In this document: one piece after another, positions 51,623-59,762 of the stretch
Numbering within the stretch: position 1 is the first letter of the stretch
How the letters are laid out: each line of letters begins with the position of its first letter
DNA from: Microbispora sp. ZYX-F-249
Lineage (GTDB): Bacteria; Actinomycetota; Actinomycetes; Streptosporangiales; Streptosporangiaceae
Length of the DNA: 64,000 nt
NCBI RefSeq assembly: GCF_039649665.1
Contig: NZ_JBDJAW010000005.1
Location: 124,001 to 188,000, forward strand
Direction: 5' to 3'
Position numbers and translations under genes: made by a program
Notes under the pieces: generated by a model
What the model saw: the letters and a program-made list of their open reading frames with translations, nothing else
Database searches by the model: none
Told to the model about the DNA's origin: nothing

Positions 51623-52180
51623 ATGAAAGACGGACTGAAGGTGGCTTTGGCGGTCATCGCGGGCTACTACCTCGGCCGGCACCAGAAGCTCCGTTTCGCG
51701 CTGATGCTGGCGCTGGCCATCCTCGCCGCCCGCCTGAAGGGAGAGGGAGCGGCCGGCGCCCTGCTGGAACAGGTCCCCAAGATCCTGGGTGGAGCCGCCC
51801 CCGACGTCGGCAAGATCACCGAACGCGTGCGCGGCGACCTGCTGGACATCGGCAAGGCGGCGGCCATGCGCGCCACCAGCAAGCAGATCGACAACCTGAG
51901 CGACAAGCTGCACGAACGCGCCGAGGCGCTGCGGCACCCCAAGGGCAAGGGCCGGGCCGCGGAGGAGGAAGAGGAAGAAGCGGAGGAGCGGCCGGAGGAG
52001 AGCCGCCGCCGCGCTCCCCGCCGCCGCCCGCCGCAGCGCGAACCCGAACCCGAAGAGGCCTACGACGAGGAAGAGGAGTACGAGGAGGAGCCCGACGAGG
52101 AGGAGGCCGAGGAGCCCGAACCCGAGGAGCGGCGCCGGCCCCGGATCCGTCCCACCCGTCCCGTGCTGCGGAGGAGGTGA
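51623..52180 (+). CDS. First gene of gas-vesicle operon (GvpY-like, acidic tail)
   Basis: A 185-residue protein with one or two membrane-like helices at the start (VALAVIAGYYLG, LRFALMLALAILAARL), an amphipathic helical middle and a long Glu/Arg/Pro-rich tail (EEEEEEAEERPEE and later). Actinomycete gas-vesicle clusters contain such accessory proteins, named gvpY in S. coelicolor as far as I recall; function is unknown. ATG 51623 has TAGGAGG upstream. Next gene starts 6 bases after its stop. Confidence 0.75.
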   Translation: MKDGLKVALAVIAGYYLGRHQKLRFALMLALAILAARLKGEGAAGALLEQVPKILGGAAPDVGKITERVRGDLLDIGKAAAMRATSKQIDNLSDKLHERAEALRHPKGKGRAAEEEEEEAEERPEESRRRAPRRRPPQREPEPEEAYDEEEEYEEEPDEEEAEEPEPEERRRPRIRPTRPVLRRR

Positions 52181-52185
52181 GACCG

Positions 52186-53619
52186 ATGACCGAACAGACG
52201 CGAGAGCACGACCAGGGCACACGGGCGCCGGACGAGGGGACGCTGCCCACCCAGCGGCTCGGGCAGGAGTTCCAGAACCTCGCCACCGCCGTCGCGGAGC
52301 GCGCCCTGTCCCGGGTCGCCGAGAAGATCGACGGCCTGGCCGGCCGTCTCACCGACTACGTGGAACACGGCGGCTCGGGGCTGCTCAGCGCACTCACCGG
52401 CAAGGAGGGCGGCGGACGGAACGCGCTCGGCGGAGTGCTCGGCGCCCTCACCGGCGGCCGGGACGCCCGGACACTGCTCAAGACGGTGACCGACCGGCTC
52501 GGCGCGACGGGCGGAGGCGGCCTGCTCAGCGCGCTCACCGAGGACGGCGGGGGCAGTCACCCCGTACGCGCGGCGCTCATGGCGTACGGCAAGGAGAAGA
52601 TCAAGGGCCTGTTCGGCGGCGGCGGTGGCGGGGGCAAGGGCCGCAAGGGCAAGAAGCTCAAGGTCACCAACATCGTCGAGTCGCTCGACATCGGCGCGCC
52701 CATCCGCCTGGTCTACAACCAGTGGACGCAGTTCGAGGACTGGCCGAGCTTCATGAAGAAGGTCGAGACCGTCGAGCAGAAGTCCGACGAGAAGCTCGGA
52801 TGGAAGGCTCAGGTCTTCTGGTCCCACCGCACGTGGGAGTCGACCATCATCGAGCAGGTCCCCGACAGCAGGATCGTCTGGCGCTCACAGGGGCCGAAGG
52901 GCTTCCCCGACGGCGGGGTGACCTTTCACGAGATCACTCCGGAACTGACCCGGGTGCTCCTCGTCGTCGAGTATCACCCGCAGGGTCTCTTCGAGCGCAT
53001 CGGGAACCTGTGGCGCGCCCAGGGCCGCCGGGTCCGGCTCGAGTTCAAGCACTTCAGACGGCACGTCATGACCAACGCCCTGCTGAACGCCGACGGCATC
53101 GAGGGCTGGCGGGGCGAGATCCGCGACAGCCAGGTCGTCAAGGACCACGAGACGGCGCTGCGCGAGGAACGCGAGCGCGAGGAGGGCCCCGAGGAGTCCG
53201 AGGAATTCGAGGAGCACGAGGAGGAGCCCGAGGAGGAGCCCGAGGAGCAGGCCGAAGAGGAGGAGCCGTACGAGGAAGAGGAGGAGGAAGAAGAGGAGGA
53301 GGAAGAGCCCGGGCGGGCACGCAGGCCCGCCTACGCGGGCGCCTCGACCGGCGGGCAAGGCGGACCGGCCACCCGCAGGCGCGGGGCCGAATCCGGGGAG
53401 CGCGGCACGCGCGCACCGGACCGTCGGCGCGAAGCGGAGGCCGGGCAGGGCCGCGGCGACGAGCCCCGCAGGGGCGAGCAGACGCGCAGAACCGAGGAAG
53501 CCGAGGAAACCGAGGAGCCGCGCGGGCAGACGCGCGGGGACGAGGAAGCCGAGGAGACGGGCGAGCGGCGGAAGCAGGCGCGCCGTCCGCTGATCCGGCG
53601 CCGCCGGCCCTCTCAGTAG
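52186..53619 (+). CDS. SRPBCC-domain gas-vesicle cluster protein (GvpZ-like)
   Basis: A 477-residue protein. Residues about 1-160 are Gly-rich with the repeated SGLLSALTGKEG/GGLLSALTEDG motif; 160-310 form an SRPBCC (polyketide cyclase/START-like) domain (VYNQWTQFEDWPSFMKKVETVEQ, GPKGFPDGGVTFHEI, VVEYHPQGLFERI); the rest is a Glu-rich then Arg-rich low-complexity tail. It corresponds to the large accessory protein of Streptomyces gas-vesicle clusters (gvpZ there, as far as I recall). ATG 52186 has GGAGGAGG at 6 bases; a GTG at 52177 overlaps the previous stop. Confidence 0.83.
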   Translation: MTEQTREHDQGTRAPDEGTLPTQRLGQEFQNLATAVAERALSRVAEKIDGLAGRLTDYVEHGGSGLLSALTGKEGGGRNALGGVLGALTGGRDARTLLKTVTDRLGATGGGGLLSALTEDGGGSHPVRAALMAYGKEKIKGLFGGGGGGGKGRKGKKLKVTNIVESLDIGAPIRLVYNQWTQFEDWPSFMKKVETVEQKSDEKLGWKAQVFWSHRTWESTIIEQVPDSRIVWRSQGPKGFPDGGVTFHEITPELTRVLLVVEYHPQGLFERIGNLWRAQGRRVRLEFKHFRRHVMTNALLNADGIEGWRGEIRDSQVVKDHETALREEREREEGPEESEEFEEHEEEPEEEPEEQAEEEEPYEEEEEEEEEEEEPGRARRPAYAGASTGGQGGPATRRRGAESGERGTRAPDRRREAEAGQGRGDEPRRGEQTRRTEEAEETEEPRGQTRGDEEAEETGERRKQARRPLIRRRRPSQ

Positions 53620-53685
53620 CGGACACGAGCGGCGGCGGAGGCGGCCAATGATCGCAGACATCACACAACCGAGGAGGGGAAACGC

Positions 53686-54102
53686 ATGACGGTAGCCGTT
53701 CCACCAGCGGGTGGCGGCGGACTGCCGGGCCGGTCATCGGGATCGGGCCTGGCCGACGTCATTGACACGATCCTGGACAAGGGCCTCGTGATCGACGCCT
53801 ACGTACGGGTCTCACTGGTCGGCATCGAGATTCTGACCATCGACGTACGCGTCGTCGTCGCGAGCGTCGACACCTACCTCCGTTTCGCCGAGGCGGTGAA
53901 CCGGCTGGACCTGGCATCCCAGCAGCAGGGGCTGCCCGACCTCCTGTCGAGCGCGCCCCAGAGCATCGCCCGCGGGAAGTCCAAGGGCGTGGCCCAGGGC
54001 GTGCTGGAGGCGGCCGGGGAGAAGCTGCAGGACATGTTGGCGAGCTACGCGGAGGAGGAACCCGCCCCGCGTACCCGCCGTCGTCGACGGGAGGATGACT
54101 GA
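53686..54102 (+). CDS. gvpA: Gas vesicle structural protein GvpA
   Basis: A 138-residue protein whose core ([50 protein letters not shown]) is the highly conserved ribbed-wall subunit of gas vesicles. The C-terminal extension after about residue 70 (helical, ending in an Arg/acidic tail) is typical of actinobacterial forms. ATG 53686 follows GAGGGGAAACG. The stop overlaps an upstream ATG of the gvpF frame. Confidence 0.95.
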   Translation: MTVAVPPAGGGGLPGRSSGSGLADVIDTILDKGLVIDAYVRVSLVGIEILTIDVRVVVASVDTYLRFAEAVNRLDLASQQQGLPDLLSSAPQSIARGKSKGVAQGVLEAAGEKLQDMLASYAEEEPAPRTRRRRREDD

Positions 54103-54103
54103 G

Positions 54104-54895
54104 ATGTCGGGCTCCATCAAGCAGTCCGGGGCGGGTGACCGGGCCGAGGCCGCCCGGCCCAACACCGCGTGCTACGTCTACGGCATCCTCCCCGAGGACG
54201 TGGAGATCAGCGAGGACGCCGTCGGCGTGGGCGAGCCCCCCGGCCGGGTCACGATCATCCGCCACGGCGAGATCGCCGCCCTGGTGAGCGACGTGGACGT
54301 GGACCGTCCCCTCGGCCGCGCACAGGACCTGGTGGCCCACGAGCAGTTGCTCGACGATGCCGCGGCGGAGGTCCCCGTGCTCCCCCTGCGGTTCGGCGCG
54401 GTGATGACCACACCCGAGGCGGTCGTGGAGGAACTGCTGGCCCCGCACCACGACTCGTTCGCGGCCGCCCTCAAGCAGATCGAGGGGCGCACCCAGTTCG
54501 TCCTCAAGGCGCGGTACGCCGAGCAGCCGGTGCTGGTCGAGGTGCTGACGGAGAACGCCGAGGCCAGACAGTTGCGCGACCGGATCAGGCAGTTGCCGGA
54601 AGAGGTGACCCGCAACGAACGGATCCGGCTGGGCGAGCTGATCACGCAGATCATCGCCGCGAAGCGCGAGGCCGACACGCAGGCCGTCGTCGAACGCTTC
54701 GAGCCCTTCACCGCCGGTGTGGTCGTCCGCGACCCCAGTCACGAGCGGGACGCCGCGCACGTCGCGTTCCTCGTCGAGAACGACCGCCAGACCGACTTCG
54801 AACGCGCCGTCGGGGAGTTGCGCTCCGAGTGGGGCGACCGGGTCGAGGTCCGCCTGCTCGGGCCGATGGCGCCGTACGACTTCGTCACCACCTGA
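54104..54895 (+). CDS. gvpF: Gas vesicle protein GvpF (GvpL/F family)
   Basis: A 263-residue GvpF/L family protein: YVYGILPEDVEISEDAVGVGEP, GEIAALVSDVDVDRPLGRAQDLVAHEQLLDDAAAEVPVLPLRFGAV, and the C-terminal FLVENDRQTDFERAVGELR ... VRLLGPMAPYDFV. GvpF starts gas-vesicle assembly and binds GvpA. ATG 54104 is preferred, with GGGAGG at 8 bases; ATG 54095 overlaps the end of gvpA. Confidence 0.95.
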   Translation: MSGSIKQSGAGDRAEAARPNTACYVYGILPEDVEISEDAVGVGEPPGRVTIIRHGEIAALVSDVDVDRPLGRAQDLVAHEQLLDDAAAEVPVLPLRFGAVMTTPEAVVEELLAPHHDSFAAALKQIEGRTQFVLKARYAEQPVLVEVLTENAEARQLRDRIRQLPEEVTRNERIRLGELITQIIAAKREADTQAVVERFEPFTAGVVVRDPSHERDAAHVAFLVENDRQTDFERAVGELRSEWGDRVEVRLLGPMAPYDFVTT

Positions 54896-54914
54896 CTCAT
54901 GAGGGGAGGCCGTC

Positions 54915-55148
54915 GTGGGACTGATCAGTGCGTTGTTCACCTGGCCGCTCGCCCCGGTCCACGGCGTGATCCGGCTGGGCGAGCTGATCCAGAAGCAGGT
55001 CGAGCATGAGCTGAGGGACCCCGCGGCGGTCCGGCGGCGGCTGGAGGCCATCGAGGAGGCCAGGCGCTCGGGTCAGATCTCCGAAGAGGAGGAGGCCCAG
55101 GCCGTGGAGGAGATCCTCAGGCTCATGAGCGGCTCGCGGCGGGGGTGA
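54915..55148 (+). CDS. gvpG: Gas vesicle protein GvpG
   Basis: A 77-residue helical protein with the GvpG pattern (LISALFTWPLAPVHGVIRLGELIQKQVEHELRDPAAVRRRLEAIEEARRSGQISEEEEAQAVEEILRLM). A minor, essential assembly factor. GTG 54915 follows GGGGAGG. Confidence 0.94.
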   Translation: MGLISALFTWPLAPVHGVIRLGELIQKQVEHELRDPAAVRRRLEAIEEARRSGQISEEEEAQAVEEILRLMSGSRRG

Positions 55149-55155
55149 GCATCCC

Positions 55156-55590
55156 ATGCCTCCCCGGCGGAGAGCCCGCTACGACGAGGACGCCAGGCCG
55201 TACGGGCGGCGGGCCTCCTCCGGCGCGCCCGCCGGGGAGGACGGGCCGTACGACGAGTCCGCGGGCGACGACGAGGACGAGCGCAGGGGTGAGCGCGGGG
55301 CCGAGCCGCGCCGGCGCAGGGCCGCGCTGAACGCGGTGTCCGCCGGCCGGCTCGGCCTGCGTTACATCGCGGACCTGACTTCCAAGGACACCGAGGGGGT
55401 CACGTCGGTGGAACCCGTGGAGAACGGCTGGCTGGTGGACGTCGAGGTCGTCGAGGACCGCAGGATCCCGTCCACCAGCGACATGCTGTCGATCTACGAG
55501 TGCCAGGTGGACGACGAGGGCAACCTCACGTCCTACCGGCGCACCCGGACCTACCGGCGTGGCACCGGCGCCTACGGCGGTGGGCTATGA
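55156..55590 (+). CDS. gvpO: Gas vesicle protein GvpO
   Basis: A 144-residue protein: acidic/basic low-complexity N-terminus (about 1-55), then the GvpO domain (VSAGRLGLRYIADLTSKDTEGVTSVEPVENGWLVDVEVVEDRRIPSTSDMLSIYECQVDDEGNLTSYRRTRTYRRG). GvpO is required for vesicle formation. Its stop overlaps the next start (ATGA). Confidence 0.94.
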   Translation: MPPRRRARYDEDARPYGRRASSGAPAGEDGPYDESAGDDEDERRGERGAEPRRRRAALNAVSAGRLGLRYIADLTSKDTEGVTSVEPVENGWLVDVEVVEDRRIPSTSDMLSIYECQVDDEGNLTSYRRTRTYRRGTGAYGGGL

Positions 55591-56078
55591 CCGATCCCCG
55601 CTCGCGTCCCGTCCTGCGCGAGTCGTACGCGCCGCCGCCCGTGATGGGCCGGGAGTCGACCAACCTGGGCGACATCCTGGAGCGCGTCCTCGACCGGGGC
55701 ATCGTGATCGCCGGCGACATCCGGGTGAACCTGCTGGAGATCGAACTGCTGACCATCAAGCTGCGGCTGGTCATCGCCTCGGTGGACACCGCGCGGGAGA
55801 TCGGCATCGACTGGTGGGAGCGCGACCCCTGGCTCAGCGGCAAGGACCGCGAACTGGTCGAGGAGAACCGGCGGCTGCGCGAGCGCCTGAACGCGGTCGA
55901 GGAGCGCCTGCTCGCCTGGGAGGAGCGGACGGAACTCGAAGCGGGCGAAGGGGCGAGTGAACGTGCCGGCGAACGTGCGGGGGAACGGGGTGCGGGCGAG
56001 CGGCGGGGCGACCGCCAGGCGGAGGCCCGCGACCGGCGGCCCGGCCGTCCCCCCGGAACGGAGCCCGGCTATGAGTGA
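55587..56078 (+). CDS. gvpJ: GvpA-like minor protein GvpJ (GvpS type)
   Basis: A 163-residue GvpA-family protein (NLGDILERVLDRGIVIAGDIRVNLLEIELLTIKLRLVIASVDTAREIGIDWW) with a charged coiled C-terminus (RRLRERLNAVEERLLAWEE) and a repeat-rich tail (ERAGERAGERGAGERRGD). It is a minor shell or tip component; in Streptomyces the same position is called GvpS. The last 8 bases overlap the gvpL start. Confidence 0.9.
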   Translation: MTDPRSRPVLRESYAPPPVMGRESTNLGDILERVLDRGIVIAGDIRVNLLEIELLTIKLRLVIASVDTAREIGIDWWERDPWLSGKDRELVEENRRLRERLNAVEERLLAWEERTELEAGEGASERAGERAGERGAGERRGDRQAEARDRRPGRPPGTEPGYE

Positions 56079-56907
56079 GAACCAGACGGACGCCCGCGGG
56101 CAGGGGGTCTACCTGTACGCGGTGACGCCGGGCGGTGAGCCCTCTCGTGACCTGCGTGGCGTGCTGGACGGGGTGGTCCGGCCCGTCTCCCACGGCGGGC
56201 TCGTGGCCCATGTCAGCGACGTGCCCCTCGACCGGTTCGGAGAGGAACCGCTGCGCCGCTCGCTTGAGGACCTCGACTGGGTGGAGGGAGTCGCCCGCGC
56301 CCACCACCGGGTCGTCGAGGCGCTGGCGGCGGCCGGGCCGACCGCCCCCGTGCGCCTCGTGACCGTCTACACCGGCGAGGAACAGGTCCGCGACCTGCTC
56401 GACCGGCGGCACGACGACTTCACCGCCATCCTGTCGCGGGTCGCGGGGCGGCGGGAGTGGGGCGTCAAGGCGTACCTGCGCAGGCAGACGCCGCAGCCCG
56501 CACCGGTGCCGCCCGCCACGACCCCGGCCACAACCACAGCCACAGCTCCGACCGGCGGCGACAGTCCCGGCATGGCGTACCTGCGCCGGAAGAAGGAGAA
56601 CCTGCGCGGCAGGGAGGACCTGTGGCGCGCGGCGGCCGAGCGGGCCGAGCACCTCCACGCCGAGCTGGGACGGTTCGCGGTGGCGAGCCTCCGCCACCGC
56701 CCGCAGGATCCCCAGTTGTCCGGGCGGAGCGAGGCGATGGTGCTCAACGGCGCCTATCTGGTGGATCCGGCCCGCGAGGAGGAGTTCGCCGCCGTGCTCG
56801 ACGGCTTCCGCGACCGGTTCCTGGATGTCGAGCTCACCGGCCCGTGGGCGCCGTACTCCTTCACGTCGGTCGACCTCGGGGCCGGCCGGGCCGGAGGTGC
56901 GCGATGA
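56071..56907 (+). CDS. gvpL: Gas vesicle protein of the GvpL/F family (GvpL)
   Basis: A 278-residue second GvpL/F protein: VYLYAVTPGGEPSRDLRGVLDGVVRPVSHGGLVAHVSDV, HHRVVEALAAAGPTAPVRLVTVY, GVKAYLRRQ, and the C-terminal MVLNGAYLVDPAREEEFAAVLDGFRDRFLDVELTGPWAPYSF. A Pro/Thr-rich linker (TPQPAPVPPATTPATT) interrupts the domain. ATG 56071 is chosen; the frame is open further upstream inside gvpJ. Confidence 0.93.
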   Translation: MSENQTDARGQGVYLYAVTPGGEPSRDLRGVLDGVVRPVSHGGLVAHVSDVPLDRFGEEPLRRSLEDLDWVEGVARAHHRVVEALAAAGPTAPVRLVTVYTGEEQVRDLLDRRHDDFTAILSRVAGRREWGVKAYLRRQTPQPAPVPPATTPATTTATAPTGGDSPGMAYLRRKKENLRGREDLWRAAAERAEHLHAELGRFAVASLRHRPQDPQLSGRSEAMVLNGAYLVDPAREEEFAAVLDGFRDRFLDVELTGPWAPYSFTSVDLGAGRAGGAR

Positions 56908-57203
56908 CGCCCGGCGGCACCCCGGCGTTCCTGCCGGAACGGCAGAGACAGTCCTCCCTCGCCGCCGGAAGCCGCCTGCCGCCCGAGCGCGTGGCGCTCG
57001 TCGACCTGCTCGACCGGCTCCTCGCGGGCGGCGTGGTGATCACCGGTGACATCGTGCTGTCGATCGCCGACATCGACCTCGTCCGCATATCCCTGCGGGC
57101 GCTGCTCGGTTCCGTACGCGGCACCGAGCCGTTCGACCCGCTCGGCGAGCCGGACGCGGAGAGCGGGCGATATCGGCCCCGGCAGGAGGGAGAGCGAGGA
57201 TGA
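56904..57203 (+). CDS. Third GvpA-family protein (GvpA/J/M-like)
   Basis: A 99-residue GvpA-like protein: RVALVDLLDRLLAGGVVITGDIVLSIADIDLVRISLRALLGSV is the shell-protein core. The N-terminus is longer and the tail Arg/Glu-rich. A minor GvpA-family member of the kind often called GvpM, GvpJ or a second S. Overlaps its neighbours by 4 bases on both sides. Confidence 0.9.
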   Translation: MTPGGTPAFLPERQRQSSLAAGSRLPPERVALVDLLDRLLAGGVVITGDIVLSIADIDLVRISLRALLGSVRGTEPFDPLGEPDAESGRYRPRQEGERG

Positions 57204-57634
57204 CCGGCGCCGGTGGTGGGACCGGGAACGGAGCGTGGGACACCGCGCGGGGACCGTGGCGGATGGGCGTGCCGGACGGCACGGAGGGCACGGAGGGCAC
57301 GGAGGGCACAGACGGCACGAACGGCATGGACGACACGGAGACCGCGCGGGCGGGCCCCTGGCGCCTGAACACCGACCCGGATGCGGTGCGGCGCGACCTG
57401 AGCCGCCTGGTGCTGACGCTCGTCGAGCTGGTGCGCCAGCTCGTGGAACGGCAGGCCATCCGGCGGATGGACCAGGGAGACCTGTCGGACGAGCAGATCG
57501 AGACGCTGGGCGTGACGCTGATGCGCCTGGAGGAGGCCATGACCGAGCTGTGCGAGCGGTTCGACGTCTCGCCGTCCGAGCTCAACCTCGACCTGGGACC
57601 TCTCGGCACGCTGCTGCCCACCGACGCGCCGTGA
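57200..57634 (+). CDS. gvpK: Gas vesicle protein GvpK
   Basis: A 144-residue protein. Residues 60-144 carry GvpK: RLNTDPDAVRRDLSRLVLTLVELVRQLVERQAIRRMDQGDLSDEQIETLGVTLMRLEEAMTEL. The first 55 residues are Gly-rich with a GTEGTEGTEGTDGT repeat that the family usually lacks. ATG 57200 overlaps the stop of the previous gene. Confidence 0.94.
   Translation: MTGAGGGTGNGAWDTARGPWRMGVPDGTEGTEGTEGTDGTNGMDDTETARAGPWRLNTDPDAVRRDLSRLVLTLVELVRQLVERQAIRRMDQGDLSDEQIETLGVTLMRLEEAMTELCERFDVSPSELNLDLGPLGTLLPTDAP
57278..57331 (+). repeat. 9-bp tandem repeat in gvpK
   Basis: Six 9-base units, the first three identical GGCACGGAG, the rest with single changes (GGCACAGAC, GGCACGAAC, GGCATGGAC). It encodes the Gly-Thr-Glu/Asp stretch of GvpK. 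A slippage-prone tract. Confidence 0.88.
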
Positions 57635-57731
57635 CCGGAGGCGTGTACGGCCAGGTGGCGGGGGTAAGCGGAGGAAACGACCGGGGGCGGAAACCATCGG
57701 GGCGGAAATCGATCGGGGCGGAGGAGTCGTC

Positions 57732-57968
57732 ATGAGTGTCGTCGGCCGGGACGAGGTCCGTGCGCTGCTGGAGTCGCCGTCGCCCGACGCGACGCTGGTT
57801 CTGGTGGGCGGGCGGTGCGAGGTCGCGCCGGAGGAGCGGGCCGAGGGCCTGGTGATCGCCAGCCGGCGCGACCTGGAGAGCCTGGTGGGGGACGGACCGG
57901 TGGACGACCTGCGGCTCGGCGAGCTCGCGGACCGGCTCGACACGGTGGCCCGCGACCTGGGGGCGTGA
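57732..57968 (+). CDS. Small gas-vesicle-linked protein of unknown function
   Basis: A 78-residue protein, MSVVGRDEVRALLESPSPD at the start, then VLVGGRCEVAPEERAEGLVIASRRDLESLVG and a charged C-terminal helix. I do not recognise a family. ATG 57732 has GGAGGAG upstream. About 100 bases behind gvpK, same strand, probably the end of the gas-vesicle operon. Confidence 0.75.
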   Translation: MSVVGRDEVRALLESPSPDATLVLVGGRCEVAPEERAEGLVIASRRDLESLVGDGPVDDLRLGELADRLDTVARDLGA

Positions 57969-58008
57969 CCGGACCGCCGGGTGGCCCCCGTGACACAGGG
58001 GGGAACGT

Positions 58009-58746
58009 ATGGGGGAGTTCGATGCGGCCGCGTACGGGCGGACCATCGCGGACATCTACGACGAGATGGTGGGGCACGTCCCCACCGGACCGGCGGTCGA
58101 GCGGGTCTTCCGGCTTGCGCAGGGAGGGCCCGTCCTGGAGTTCGGGATCGGCACCGGCAGGCTGGCGCTCCCTCTCGCCGCCCGCGGCCTGACCGTGGCG
58201 GGCGTCGACGGGTCTCCCGACATGGTGGCGATCCTGCGGGGCAAGCCCGGCGGAGACCGCATCCCGGTGACCGTGGGCGACTTCTCCGAAGTGAACGTCG
58301 AGGGACGGTTCGCGCTCGTCCTGCTGGCCTTCAACACCGTCTTCGCGCTGCCCTCCCAGGACGCCCAGGTGCGGTGCTTCCGCAACGCGGCGGCCCACCT
58401 GCGGCCCGGGGGACGTTTCGTGATCGAGACCTGGGTGCCGGACCCGGCGGCCTTCCGGGACCGGACGGCGCTGCGACTGCTGTCGCTCGGCGAGGACGAG
58501 GTCGTCGTCGAGGCCGCCCGGCTGAGCCCGGCCGAGCAGTTCATGCACACCACGAAACTGCGGATGACCACGGACGGCCTGCGGCTGTTGCCGGCCAACC
58601 ACCGCTACGCCTGGCCGTGCGAGCTGGACCTCATGGCCCGCCTGGCCGGAATGGAGCGGGAGCACCGCTGGGCCGACTGGTCCTGCGCTCCGTTCACCGA
58701 CGACAGCCGCGCCCACGTGTCCGTCTACCGCCTGCTGGAGAGCTGA
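58009..58746 (+). CDS. Class I SAM-dependent methyltransferase
   Basis: A 245-residue methyltransferase: motif I VLEFGIGTGRLALPLAARG (about residues 42-60), acidic loop VAGVDGSPDMV, and motif LAFNTVFALPSQDAQVRCFRNAAAHLRPGGRFVIE. Substrate unknown. ATG 58009 has AGGGGGG upstream. It overlaps the next gene by one base (TGATG) and leads a three-gene unit. Confidence 0.9.
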   Translation: MGEFDAAAYGRTIADIYDEMVGHVPTGPAVERVFRLAQGGPVLEFGIGTGRLALPLAARGLTVAGVDGSPDMVAILRGKPGGDRIPVTVGDFSEVNVEGRFALVLLAFNTVFALPSQDAQVRCFRNAAAHLRPGGRFVIETWVPDPAAFRDRTALRLLSLGEDEVVVEAARLSPAEQFMHTTKLRMTTDGLRLLPANHRYAWPCELDLMARLAGMEREHRWADWSCAPFTDDSRAHVSVYRLLES

Positions 58747-59762
58747 TGCAGTTGCCCGCGCCCCGAGGCCCGCTGACCGGGCGGCTCTTCACGGAGCTGG
58801 TCCGGCCGCCGCACGCTTTCGCCCCGCCGCCCACCGGCCCGTACGACGGCCCCTACGGCGGCCCGTTCGACGACGAGGACGCCCAGCTCGCGTTGTTCGC
58901 CTGTTACGAGCTGCACTACCAGGGCTTCGACGGCGTCGACGACCGCTGGGAGTGGAACCCGTCGGTGCTGGCCCTGCGCGAGCGCCTGGAACGCTGGTTC
59001 GGGCGCTGGCTGGCCCGGCGCGTGCCCCGCCCGCCCGCTCCGCCGCCGCGGGAGGTGCCCCGCGCCCTGGCGGCGCTGGTGGCGGCCGACGACGGCCCTT
59101 CGCTGTCGGCGTTCATGCGGGCCGGAGCTGACGCGGAGCAGTTCCGCGAGTTCGTGATCCACCGCTCGATCTACCAGCTCAAGGAGGCCGACCCGCACAC
59201 CTGGGGCATCCCGCGCCTGCTCGGCCGGCCGAAGGCGGCGCTCGTGGAGATCCAGGCCGACGAGTACGGCGGGGGCAGGCCGGAACGCATGCACTCCGAA
59301 CTGTTCCGCGCCACCATGCGGGGGCTCGGCCTGGACGACGCCTACGGCGCCTACCTGGGCAGCGTCCCCGGGGTGACGCTGGCGATCAGCAACGTCATGT
59401 CGCTGTTCGGGCTGCACCGCCGCCACCGGGCCGCCCTCCTCGGGCACCTCGCGGCGTTCGAGATGACCTCGTCGATCCCCAACCGCCGCTACAGCCAGGG
59501 CCTGCGGCGGCTCGGCGGGGACGCCGGGGTACGCCGCTACTACGACGAGCACGTGCAGGCCGACGCCGTACACGAGCAGATCGCCGCGCACGACATGTGC
59601 GGAGCCTTCGCCGCCGCGCATGCCGGCCTGACCGGGGACATCCTGTACGGCGCCGCCTGCGCGCTCACCCTCGACCGGCTCTTCGCGGAGCACCTTCTGG
59701 GCCGCTGGCGGGAGGGGCGCACCTCCCTGTGGCACGCGGACGCCGAGGTGACGACCCGATGA
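58746..59762 (+). CDS. Iron-containing redox enzyme, haem-oxygenase-like
   Basis: A 338-residue protein. The C-terminal two-thirds is a helical bundle with possible metal ligands: FVIHRSIYQLKEADPHTWGIPRL, VEIQADEYGGGRPERMHSELFRATM and DEHVQADAVHEQIAAHD (E and H residues placed as in haem-oxygenase-like di-iron enzymes). The N-terminal part is proline-rich. Such enzymes catalyse oxidative reactions on small molecules; substrate unknown. ATG 58746 overlaps the methyltransferase stop. The reading frame is open well upstream, but that is antisense to nothing and is a shadow of the methyltransferase. Confidence 0.85.
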   Translation: MQLPAPRGPLTGRLFTELVRPPHAFAPPPTGPYDGPYGGPFDDEDAQLALFACYELHYQGFDGVDDRWEWNPSVLALRERLERWFGRWLARRVPRPPAPPPREVPRALAALVAADDGPSLSAFMRAGADAEQFREFVIHRSIYQLKEADPHTWGIPRLLGRPKAALVEIQADEYGGGRPERMHSELFRATMRGLGLDDAYGAYLGSVPGVTLAISNVMSLFGLHRRHRAALLGHLAAFEMTSSIPNRRYSQGLRRLGGDAGVRRYYDEHVQADAVHEQIAAHDMCGAFAAAHAGLTGDILYGAACALTLDRLFAEHLLGRWREGRTSLWHADAEVTTR

